Assembly (NCBI GenBank): GCA_017555665.1
Contig: JAFZFY010000022.1
Span: 1-33,317 of the forward strand
Reading direction: 5' to 3'
DNA from: Pseudomonadota bacterium
GTDB taxonomy: Bacteria > Myxococcota_A > Bradymonadia > UBA4248
DNA length: 33,317 bases
Positions within the stretch are counted from its first letter, which is position 1. Each line of letters opens with the position of its first letter. Shown here piece by piece: positions 24,943 to 33,000 of the stretch. A program made the translations under genes and the position numbers. A model generated the notes under the pieces. The model ran no database searches. It was given only the letters and a program-made list of their open reading frames with translations, and was not told the DNA's origin.

Positions 24943-25141
24943 AGGTTTTGTAAATATTTGTGTTACTGCGTTACAATCAGCCGCCCACTAATCATGAGCG
25001 TTGCAACGCTATCGCGCCCATGTGCAGTCATAAACTTATATCCCCTCAGACCTAAAATCTTGTGAAGCTATCTACTGCCTACCATCTGCTGGCTACTGCC
25101 TGTCCCGCAGTGCCCACGATACTTCATAAACCACTTATGGA
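24943..25141. ncRNA. Structured non-coding repeat, copy B (candidate RNA)
   Basis: This is the second copy of the element at 17728-17909. It keeps CAGCCGCCCACTAA (24978-24991), the CTACTGCC blocks and ACTGCCTGTCC. In place of TGTTATAACA of copy A it has AGCGTTGCAACGCT (24997-25010). In place of CAGAC/GTCTG it has CATAA/TTATG (25125-25139). So two hairpins persist with changed bases. The long outer stem and the 8-base stem of copy A are not intact here, so copy B may be decaying or may fold differently. Apart from these elements, 24745-25210 contains no gene I can support. Confidence 0.55.
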
Positions 25142-25210
25142 TGAGCTCAGCCTTATAGAAGTATATGATCTGTATGCGAAGCAGGTCAATGAGGATGATA
25201 GAAAGCGCGA

Positions 25211-25236
25211 AGCCGTATCGCTTTAGGCGATAGGCT
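25211..25236 (+). repeat. Bulged-G palindrome, copy 8a
   Basis: AGCCGTATCG (25211-25220), loop CTTTAGG, CGATAGGCT (25228-25236), with the usual unpaired G in the left arm. Confidence 0.8.
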
Positions 25237-25241
25237 GAGCA

Positions 25242-25269
25242 GCCGGGCGTATCGGCACGATAGCCCGGC
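25242..25269 (+). repeat. Bulged-G palindrome, copy 8b
   Basis: GCCGGGCGTATCG (25242-25254), loop GCA, CGATAGCCCGGC (25258-25269): a 12-pair stem with one unpaired G. It ends 8 bases past the stop of the AAA+ gene. Confidence 0.88.
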
Positions 25270-25277
25270 ATTCCAGA

Positions 25278-27368
25278 TTACCATTGAACGTCGTTTGGAT
25301 CCGGTGCGGTGTAGGTGGGGACGAGTTTTCCGAGTTTTCTGTATTCGAGTTCGGCAGAGCGGAGCAGAAGGTCCTGGGTGACGCATTTTTCGTCGGAGCC
25401 GTAGGCGATGGATGCTGCGCGCAGGACGGCTTCTTTGATGTGGCCGCCGGAGAGTTCGAATGTCTCGGCGAGGAATTCGAGCTCGACATCGTCGGCGCGC
25501 GGGATTGATTTTGAAAGGAATTTGTTCCATAGGATCAGGCGTGATCGTTCGTCAGGCAGATCGAACGGGACGCGGAATCGTATGCGGCGCATGAATGCCT
25601 CGTCAATGCCGGATTCAAAGTTAGAAGTCAGGATGCTGACACCGCTGAAGCGTTCGAGGCGCTGCAGCAGGTAATTGACTTCGAGATTTGCATATCTATC
25701 CACGCTTGATTTGACTTCAGTTCTTTTACTGAATACGGAATCGGCTTCATCAAATAGCAGTAATATTTCGCCCTGTTCGGCGGCATTGAATAGTTCTGCG
25801 AGATGTTTTTCGGTTTCGCCGATATATTTTGAGACGAGCTGGGAGAGATCGACGCGATAAAGTTCGAGCTGAAGTTCTGTGGCGATGACCTGAGCGCCAT
25901 AAGTTTTGCCGGTTCCCGGCGGCCCGCAGAAGAGCGCGGCGAGTCCGAGGCCGTAGGGCATGGATCGTTCAAAGCCCCAATTTTTGGCGAGATCTCGGCG
26001 ATGTTTGGCGTACATGAGAAGATCTTGCAGGGCAGTTTCACATTCCTGAGAAACGATGAGCTGATCCATTGTGACGCGTGCAGGTTCGGGCGTCGCTAGG
26101 CTTCCGAGCCCTTCCTTGCTGATTGCGCGTGCCTGTGCAGATATATTTATATATAATTTTTCTTCATCGTCATAGGGCTGTGTGAGGGCAGCTTTATATA
26201 CAGAATCCATCTGCCCATGCGTGAGCAGGAACTGCCCGGCGAGTTGTGAGATCCAGGTGTCGGAGAGATTTTCGCCGACGAGGTCTTTCCATAAAACTTC
26301 GCGCTGTTTTCGGTTCGGCATGGGGATGCGAATGATATTTTCAGGCTGGACGTTGAGACATGACGGCGTATCGCCTGTGATCGTCCAGATGACAGGACAG
26401 ACGGATGGATCAAATATCTGTATGAGCTGGTAGATGCCGTCGCCCCATCTGTCGATCCATCGCGTGACGTTTTTGAGCACGAGTATATCGTGTCTGAGTA
26501 CAGTCATGGCGATGGCATGCCGGATGGCTTGTGCGGCGTGTTCGAGCGTCGTTTCCGGCATGAGATCGAGTATTTTAACGCCGTTATAACGGAGGCGAGA
26601 TGCAACGCATTGGGAAATATATATTTTGCCCGAACCGGAAGCGCCCATGACGATGATATGGCTTGGTGTTGGCTTTTCAGGGATTTTCTTTATTATTTTT
26701 TTGATCGGGTCTTCGAGTGATTTATATGGAATGGCATTGAGATGTGACGGGTCGATATAATCATCATTGAGAAGATATTGCACGGCACTGGGAATGACGG
26801 AGAGTTCAGCCGTGGAGAGGGGCACGCTTTGATCGCACTGGAGGATGCCGGATCTGAAGAGGATGCTCTGTTCAGGCGCGAGTGCGTGTTCTGTCATGGA
26901 TGTATCGACGGTGTCGGAAAGAAAATGCGTGATGAAGCCCCATCTCGGCTGTCTGGGCTCTTTTTCTGACATGGCGAACCGGAGGGCGCGCAGAAGCGGC
27001 CAGTCCAGATAGGTGAGCGTGAGCACGGCCAGGAGTGAGATTTCTTCTGGCGACAGCAGGAGCATTTCGTCGAGCGCAGCCCATCGGCTTGCGAGCGTGT
27101 CGTTGTGCATGCTGAGCTCAATGATCTGCCCCCAGAAGCGTGTAAAGTTTGGGCCTTGCCAGTCGATGACTTCCTGCTGGAGCGCAGGGGTGTTCATGAC
27201 CATGTTTTGGCTGAGTTCCCGGAAACGCAGTTTGAGCTCTTCTGGCCAGGCGGCATTGAGGTCGTTATCAAATCGGATCCAGCCCTCCTGCCAGCCTCGG
27301 TACAGCCAGCGGCCGATCAGGAATATGACGAATTGCTTGAGATTGGTTTTGAATGTGTCTGTAGTCAT
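25278..27368 (-). CDS. Tandem AAA+ protein with degenerate first ATPase domain
   Basis: This 696-residue protein has three parts. Residues 1-220 are helical with no known motif. A first nucleotide-binding region has a Walker A-like GASGSGKI (242-249) where Thr/Ser is replaced by Ile, and a Walker B-like ILVLKN (295-300) without acidic residues, so it probably cannot hydrolyse ATP. A second AAA+ domain (about 435-660) is complete: Walker A GPPGTGKT (482-489), Walker B LLLFDEAD (Asp540-Glu541), sensor Asn583 and Arg594-Arg595 as finger candidates. It is of the CDC48/FtsH-like classic clade. The architecture resembles ATPases found beside extracellular contractile injection systems (Afp15/PVC15 type), but no sheath or tube gene is present here, so that link is only a possibility. 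It is a single gene; an 18-base palindrome lies 42 bases before its start. Confidence 0.92.
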   Translation of the reverse strand: MTTDTFKTNLKQFVIFLIGRWLYRGWQEGWIRFDNDLNAAWPEELKLRFRELSQNMVMNTPALQQEVIDWQGPNFTRFWGQIIELSMHNDTLASRWAALDEMLLLSPEEISLLAVLTLTYLDWPLLRALRFAMSEKEPRQPRWGFITHFLSDTVDTSMTEHALAPEQSILFRSGILQCDQSVPLSTAELSVIPSAVQYLLNDDYIDPSHLNAIPYKSLEDPIKKIIKKIPEKPTPSHIIVMGASGSGKIYISQCVASRLRYNGVKILDLMPETTLEHAAQAIRHAIAMTVLRHDILVLKNVTRWIDRWGDGIYQLIQIFDPSVCPVIWTITGDTPSCLNVQPENIIRIPMPNRKQREVLWKDLVGENLSDTWISQLAGQFLLTHGQMDSVYKAALTQPYDDEEKLYINISAQARAISKEGLGSLATPEPARVTMDQLIVSQECETALQDLLMYAKHRRDLAKNWGFERSMPYGLGLAALFCGPPGTGKTYGAQVIATELQLELYRVDLSQLVSKYIGETEKHLAELFNAAEQGEILLLFDEADSVFSKRTEVKSSVDRYANLEVNYLLQRLERFSGVSILTSNFESGIDEAFMRRIRFRVPFDLPDERSRLILWNKFLSKSIPRADDVELEFLAETFELSGGHIKEAVLRAASIAYGSDEKCVTQDLLLRSAELEYRKLGKLVPTYTAPDPNDVQW

Positions 27369-27410
27369 GGATGCGATTGTTTATATTTTGACGTGAGTCC
27401 GTGGGGCGGT

Positions 27411-27428
27411 TACAGACGATCGTCTGTA
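27411..27428. promoter_or_regulatory. Perfect 18-base palindrome, candidate operator
   Basis: TACAGACGATCGTCTGTA is its own reverse complement with no spacer. It is centred about 50 bases before the start codon of the AAA+ gene, in an AT-rich stretch, where a dimeric repressor or activator would bind. I do not recognise the regulator. Confidence 0.5.
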
Positions 27429-27478
27429 TATTTATGTTCATTTATTTTATATCATCATCGTGGCATGTCGAGTTTTAA

Positions 27479-27727
27479 ATGTCAATTTTGCGTTTGGCTG
27501 TGCAGCCTATGGGGATGGCATGTCGCGCGAATAGATGTGAGCTGCAGGAAAAACAGGCTTTTGCGCTAGATTTGGATGGGTTGCGCTGGGGAGACGCGGA
27601 AAGCGTTGGCGCGAACAGAGAACTGGGGGGCAGCTGTTTGGGGGATGAGGATCTCAAGGATAAACAGCGCGATGTTTTGAATGATATGTATGATGGGAGC
27701 GAGTTTGATAGATGGATGAGATCCTGA
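27479..27727 (+). CDS. Possible small hypothetical protein
   Basis: This 82-residue frame begins MSILRLAVQPMG and ends DMYDGSEFDRWMRS. The second half is acidic and reads like a real protein. No ribosome-binding site is clear. It ends just before an inverted repeat (27731-27773) that could act as a terminator. A minus-strand frame covers the same bases and looks less protein-like (Ser/Pro-rich). No family is recognised. It fills most of the 380 bases between the AAA+ gene and ribF. Confidence 0.3.
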   Translation: MSILRLAVQPMGMACRANRCELQEKQAFALDLDGLRWGDAESVGANRELGGSCLGDEDLKDKQRDVLNDMYDGSEFDRWMRS

Positions 27728-27730
27728 AAT

Positions 27731-27773
27731 CGTCCGTGAACGGATGCGTTACGGATAATTCCTATCACGGACG
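27731..27773. terminator. Inverted repeat between convergent frames
   Basis: CGTCCGTGA (27731-27739) pairs with TCACGGACG (27765-27773) over a 25-base loop; four T follow on the plus strand. The right arm lies inside the last codons of ribF. It may stop transcription from either side. Confidence 0.45.
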
Positions 27774-28627
27774 TTTTGGCAGTCATCCTGAAGTTGACGG
27801 ATGAGCGCGTCACGGGATTGAAAGGCTATTTCAGGTCTGAGGAATGCGTCGAACTGGATCTGAATGGCGTGACCGTACAGATCGGCCGAGAAGTCGAGGA
27901 TATGCGTCTCGACGACGGTCTGTACGTTTTGGAATGTGGGTGTGTTCGTGACAGCAGTCATCGCGAGGCGTGATTCGGGCGAATGATCGATCTTGACATG
28001 CGTGGCATAAGCCCCGAGCGCGGGCATGACCTGTTCTGGCGTGTGTATGTTTGCCGTGGCGAAGCCGAGTTTGTGTCCTCGGTTTGCGCCGTGTTCGACG
28101 GTGCCATAAAGCGTGTATGGCATTCCGAGCATGGCTGCGGCCTCGCTCATGTGGCCGGTTTGTATGGCCGTGCGAATGCGTGTGGAACTGACGGGGCTTC
28201 CTTGCCATCGGGCCATTGTGAGCGAGTGAAGCGCGATGTCGTGCTGTGCGCACATCTGCCTGAGCATGGATATGTCTCCGGCCTTGTGCGCGCCAAAATA
28301 GAAGTTCTCCCCGAGCACGATGGCAGCCGGTTCAAGGGGGAGCAGTATGCTGTCGAAGAATGCCTGCGGGGAGAGCATTCGGATATCGGCAAAGGGGAGG
28401 TAGAGCACATCATCGAGGCCGAGTGTGTCGAGTATCTGTTCGCGGACATCCTGTGGCTGAATGAAGAAGTGCTTTGAGGGGTGAAAGAACTGTCGCGGAT
28501 GCGGCGTGAACGTGATGGCTACGGCGCGTGCGCCCCAGCTTCGAGCCAGCGAGATCGTTGTGGAGATGAGCTCGCGGTGTCCGATATGGAGGCCGTCAAA
28601 GTTGCCTATGGTCAGGATGGAAGTCAT
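27749..28627 (-). CDS. ribF: Bifunctional riboflavin kinase / FMN adenylyltransferase
   Basis: This 292-residue enzyme makes FMN from riboflavin and ATP, then FAD. The N-terminal adenylyltransferase has GNFDGLHIGH (8-17) with the nucleotide-binding His residues, LGENFYFGAHKAGD and the SSTRIR motif. The C-terminal kinase domain shows YGTVEHGANRGHKLGFATANI split by normal family spacing, then GAYATHV, AVTNTPTF and the VVETHILDFSADLYG block. Length is slightly below the usual 305-315. The start codon overlaps the stop of the upstream barrel gene (ATGA), so it is translated by coupling to an envelope gene, an odd pairing for a core cofactor enzyme. It ends opposite the inverted repeat at 27731. 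Confidence 0.96.
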   Translation of the reverse strand: MTSILTIGNFDGLHIGHRELISTTISLARSWGARAVAITFTPHPRQFFHPSKHFFIQPQDVREQILDTLGLDDVLYLPFADIRMLSPQAFFDSILLPLEPAAIVLGENFYFGAHKAGDISMLRQMCAQHDIALHSLTMARWQGSPVSSTRIRTAIQTGHMSEAAAMLGMPYTLYGTVEHGANRGHKLGFATANIHTPEQVMPALGAYATHVKIDHSPESRLAMTAVTNTPTFQNVQTVVETHILDFSADLYGHAIQIQFDAFLRPEIAFQSRDALIRQLQDDCQNVRDRNYP

Positions 28628-29436
28628 AGATTGCTGAAATCGAAGCGGAGTGCCAGCTGGAAGTCGATATAGGCATCCGGCTGCATGAGGGAGGTGAAGA
28701 TGTTCCCGCCAGTCTGAGTTTCGTGATTGATGCGAGTCTGGCTGTCTTGAGGCACCTGAGTGGCGAGGAAGAGCAGCTTGATGTCGAATTCTATCCAGAA
28801 AAGTTCAGTCATTCTATACATGACACCGAGCCTGGCATCCACGCTTCCGCCGAACCACGGCCCTTCGTCGAATGTCGTGGCGAGCGTGAGCCCGAGTGTT
28901 GCGCCCGCGAATATCCGCCAGTTTTCGCTTTTGAAGAAAGGGTATCGGATGCCGCCCGTGACGTGAAAGAATTTGAGGGAAGCGCGGTCTTCCGTGGAGA
29001 TGTCGTTTTCTGATGTGTAGGCGGCGCGGTTGAGGCAGGTTTCGTCGACATCGCCGATGGCGATATATTGAGTGGCTGCATCGCTGAACGTGCCGTTGAT
29101 GACATCGACAGGTTCGCAGGAGACATGCGTGATATGGCTCTTATTCCAAGCCATGATTGCCATGTCGAAGCGGATCTCGAGCTGTACCGGGAGATCGAAG
29201 TTGAGAAGCAGGCTCGCGCTGATATTTCCGGAGAGGGAATTGTCGAGTGTCTGAAGGACCGGATAATAACCCGGGGTTGGGGTGACCCGGTATTCGCGAT
29301 CTGTTTGTCCCGTGTAATAGCTCATGAACGGGATGCCGAACCCGAATCCGACGGCGAGTGATTGAGCGGCTGCAGTGAGCGGGCAGAGCATCGTGAGCGC
29401 AAAGAAAACGCCTATGAGCAGGAATCTTTGGTGCAT
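28624..29436 (-). CDS. Putative outer-membrane beta-barrel protein
   Basis: The protein has 270 residues from the ATG at 29436, which has GGAG five bases upstream; an in-frame TTG at 29463 is less likely. A signal peptide (MHQRFLLIGVFFALTMLCPL, cut after TAAAQ) precedes alternating hydrophobic strands such as LAVGFGFGIPFM, SASLLLNFDLPVQLEIRF, IFAGATLGLTLATTF and DARLGVMYRM. The last strand, IDFQLALRFDFSNL, is a plausible final barrel strand though it ends in Leu rather than Phe. Two internal cysteines may be bonded. No named family is recognised. It is the first gene of a two-gene unit with ribF. tRNA-Met lies just upstream on the same strand, separated by a terminator. Confidence 0.85.
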   Translation of the reverse strand: MHQRFLLIGVFFALTMLCPLTAAAQSLAVGFGFGIPFMSYYTGQTDREYRVTPTPGYYPVLQTLDNSLSGNISASLLLNFDLPVQLEIRFDMAIMAWNKSHITHVSCEPVDVINGTFSDAATQYIAIGDVDETCLNRAAYTSENDISTEDRASLKFFHVTGGIRYPFFKSENWRIFAGATLGLTLATTFDEGPWFGGSVDARLGVMYRMTELFWIEFDIKLLFLATQVPQDSQTRINHETQTGGNIFTSLMQPDAYIDFQLALRFDFSNL

Positions 29437-29474
29437 GATCGCTCCGCAAAAATGCCGTTGCAAGCGGCAGGGAC

Positions 29475-29504
29475 AAAAAAAAGGCGGTCAACACGATGAC
29501 CGCC
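29475..29504 (-). terminator. Intrinsic terminator of tRNA-Met
   Basis: On the minus strand GGCGGTCA (29504-29497), a 6-base loop and TGACCGCC (29490-29483) are followed by eight T (29482-29475). Confidence 0.9.
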
Positions 29505-29513
29505 TTTAATGAG

Positions 29514-29587
29514 TAGCTAGGAGTGGACTCGAACCACCGACCTGACGGGTATGAGCCGTCTGCTCTAACCAACTGAGCTACCTAGCC
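29514..29587 (-). tRNA. tRNA-Met (anticodon CAU)
   Basis: This 74-base tRNA is read on the minus strand. The acceptor stem GGCTAGG pairs with CCTAGCT with a G-U first pair. The D-loop is AGTTGGTTAGA, the anticodon loop CTCATAC and the T-arm GGTTCGAGTCC. The first pair argues for the elongator rather than the initiator; tRNA-Ile2 with a modified CAU cannot be excluded. CCA is not encoded. Confidence 0.93.
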
Positions 29588-29622
29588 ATATCTGAACGCC
29601 CGAAACGCTCAAGACGGGTGGG

Positions 29623-29651
29623 CTTATGCATCATAGTGTGAGAATTGTCAA
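29623..29651 (-). promoter_or_regulatory. Sigma-70-type promoter of tRNA-Met
   Basis: The minus strand has a perfect -35 TTGACA (29651-29646), a 17-base spacer and -10 CATAAG (29628-29623). The spacing matches the promoter of tRNA-Leu in this window. Confidence 0.65.
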
Positions 29652-29715
29652 TCGATTTTTTTATTCTCCGTTACTTTGTTGCGATTCAGGCCATAGGCGT
29701 TTTCTGAAACTTTGA

Positions 29716-29969
29716 GGGATTTCATGCTGCCAGCAGGCTGTCGTTGCGGCAGAGGGGCTTTGGGCATGCACAGAAGATGATTTGTATGACATAGAATATG
29801 CCGATGCTTACGAGGACGATATCCACGCTTGCAGGACAGAGCCAATTCCATAGGCGATGAAACGCTCATGATTCAGAGGGTAGCTGAATCGCAGCATTAC
29901 GATCCGGGGTATGAGCGTATTGGGATAAAGCGGTCGCACAGGCATCCGCCGGTTGGAGACGATGATTGA
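29716..29969 (+). pseudogene. Possible gene remnant with frameshift
   Basis: Two adjoining plus-strand frames read like pieces of one protein. The first, without a start, contains EGLWACTEDDLYDIEYADAY and ends at 29853. The next frame starts at 29853 with GDETLMIQRVAESQHYDPGY and ends at the TGA at 29969. A single frame change joins them. There is no start codon or ribosome-binding site and the first frame is closed by a stop at 29713. No family is recognised. The stretch between 29652 and 30095 contains nothing else I can support. Confidence 0.3.
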
Positions 29970-30095
29970 GCCGAGGTGATTTGGTGGGGGAGCATGCGCC
30001 GCTTTCTGTCGATTTTGAATGCCGAATTGGCTATATTGTATATGGACGATGAGTGGCCGTTTTATGGTCAGTTTGCCCTGGAGATATGTTTTTTT

Positions 30096-33000
30096 ATGCT
30101 CAAACGTAACGTGAAATATGTGTCAGTCTTCTGTGTGTCAGTTGGGCTCTGTCTATGCGGATGCATGCCGGAAGTTGATGACGTGTTCCATTTTCATGAG
30201 GGCGAGAAGCCTGAGCCGGGTCATCCGACGACGCCAACGACGCCAACGACCCCGACGGATCCCGGTGGGGAGTCGCAGCGTCCCGGTGGGTCAGGTGGTG
30301 TGACGCCAGGGCCGGACCCTGGAGAGCCGGAAGACCCCGGAAGCCAGGGCGGTGGCGGCGCAGTTGTCTCGCCTGAAGTGCTTGGCATCGAGCTTGTCTC
30401 GCCGGCATCCGGCGATGTACGCGGCGGTTACGAGGTCCGTGTGCATGGTGCCGCGCTCGATGCATCCGGGATCGTGCAGTTTGGCGGCATCCAGGCACCG
30501 TCGCAGACCTTTGTGAACAGCAACGTGGTGCGTGCCATCGTGCCGCCAGGAAAACTCGGCTGCGTGGATGTTCTGTGGCATCAGGGGGAGGAGACGCTGA
30601 CGCTTGAGCGTGGGTTCTGCTATACCGAGAATGTCGGGGTGAAGACCGTGACCCCCGATGTCGTCGTGGCTGGAGAGCTTTCCGAGATATCGCTGGTCGG
30701 AAACGGTTTTGATGACCGCACGACGGTGTATTTTTCAGACGGAACGCGGAGTTCCGGCTTGCTCGATATGGCTTTGTCATCCGAATCGCGGCTGGCGGGC
30801 AGCATCGTGCTCGATGAGCCGGGGCAGTCGACGCTTTATATCGTGAACAGCACAAGCCATGCGGTTTTGAAAGACGCGGTTCGAGTCCTTCCGCGTCTCG
30901 TGCCAGAGCATGCGGAACCTGCAGTCATCGAGGTCGGCAAACAGCCGTCCGTCAGCCTTTCGGGGCATGGTTTTTCCGAAAAGATGCATCTCCGCATCGG
31001 GTCTGCCGTCATCGAGCCGGCGTTTGTGAGTTCGGATAAGGTCACGTTTGCCGCGCCGATCCTTCCGGCCGGGAGTTACGATATCCTCGTGTATGACGAC
31101 TACAGGCAGTATCGTCTTGAGAAGGCGTTGCACTACTATGCGTCCGGGACAAAGCGCGAGCTGTACGCGGTGTCGCCGGCATTCGGGTCGGTCAAGGGCG
31201 GCGAAACGGTGCGCATCTCCGGTGTGGGCATGACGTCGGGCGCGACATTTATGTTTGGTTCCAAGACTGCGACATCGAAGGAATGTACGGATGTGTCCTG
31301 CACGGTCACGACACCGCCCGGCTTGGCTGGGGGTGTCGATGTGGTGTCTGGAGAGCTGAAGATCGCGAACGGGTATGAATATATCGTCATTCCAGAGGTG
31401 ATGTCGGTCGAACCGTCCAGCGGCAGTGCCGGGGACACGGTGGTGCTTGAAGGCACTGGCTTTGGGGACGGGCTTCGGGTTTATCTGGGCGGCCATGAGT
31501 CGTCGCAGGTCCGTGTCATGTCTGATCGTAAGGCGGAAGTCGTGGTGCCTGAAGGAAGTGGCGATGTCCGCATCCGGACGGTGCAAGGGCGCGCGGACAG
31601 AACCTCAGATGTCGTGTTTTCCTATGTGTCGCCGGTATCGGTCGTCGGTGTGTCGCCTGATCAGTCGGTCATCCTGGGGGGCACGACGGTGCAGGTGTTC
31701 GGCACCGGATTCACGCCTGGGATGACGCTTTGGCTTGATGGCGTGCAGATCGAGGATGTCACGGTGAATGCGGCGAATATGATCACATTTACGGCGCCGG
31801 CGCATGAAAAAGGCGAGGCCCGGCTGATACTTCGCTGTGAGGACGGGACGGCTTGTGCGGAAGCCGGGCTGACATATTTCAATCCGACGGGGATCAACAC
31901 GAGCGCCTCAGGCGGTGTGATCAATGGGCAGCTTCACGTGACAGTGCTCACGGTCGATACGGCGGTTCCGATCCCGAACGCGACGGTCTATGTGGGCAGC
32001 GACCTGAATTCTGCCGTGACCGCGACGACGGACGAGAACGGCCGTGTCTCATTCTTTTTGGATGATCTGAAAGGGGCGCAGATCGTGACGGCATGCGCGC
32101 CCGAGCATTCGTGCAACACGCTGCAGCCCATCAATGCCTCTGTAATCACCCTCTTCTTGGAAGACTGGCATGCGAATGACAAAAACTCGTCGGAACAAGA
32201 TCCGCCGCCTCCGCCGCCGCCTTCGGATGGCGATATGATCAACCCGATCGATGTCACGATCGAGTACACGCCTCAGCCGGCTTATTTCACCGGGACGGTT
32301 GGCAGTTTTGGCAAGGAGGAGCTGATTTCAAGCCCTGATCTCGTCAAAGCCGGCATCGTGATGCAGTCTACGCTCAGCCCGTATGCGCCTTATTATCAGT
32401 CTGGAGATGTCTATCTTCTTTTGGAAGAGGGCGCGGAATACAAGATCCAGGCGCGCAAGGGCGATGTGGCGCTCGCCCTTGTATGCGGGCTTTACAATCA
32501 GTTGACGGGCACGCTGATGCCTCGATATATCGGCGTGAAGCGCCATCAGTTCGTGTATGATGGCGTGGAGATCGTGAACCATCTGGAATGCCCGATACCG
32601 CTCAACCAGACGCAGAGCGTCAAGCTGCTCGATCCGCCGCTCCATTCCGGGCCGAATGTCGTATCCGGTTCCGCTTATCTTGAGTTTGGGGATGAGGGAT
32701 ATATCGGGGGCTTCATGAGCGGTCAGTCGGAGACAGATCTCGTCGTGATCACGAACATGCCGCCGCTTCGCGACAGCATCGCAGATGCGCATTTTGCGTA
32801 TTCGGTGGGGGCATACACGAACATGGGCTATCCGGCGACGGTATTTTACGAGTATGACACGCTGCCGTCCGAAACGCCGCTCGAGGTCGGACCGGCCGCG
32901 CCGATTCCCGTTTTCGTCACCAAGCCTTATGACGATGTGCTTTCCCAGGGCGTCGTGTCTTGGACGATCGAGCATCCTCAGAACGTTGATTTCTATTCGC

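Noticed and set aside
25278-27368. A contractile injection system locus
   Set aside because: Only an ATPase of compatible architecture is present; no sheath, tube, baseplate or spike gene is in the window.
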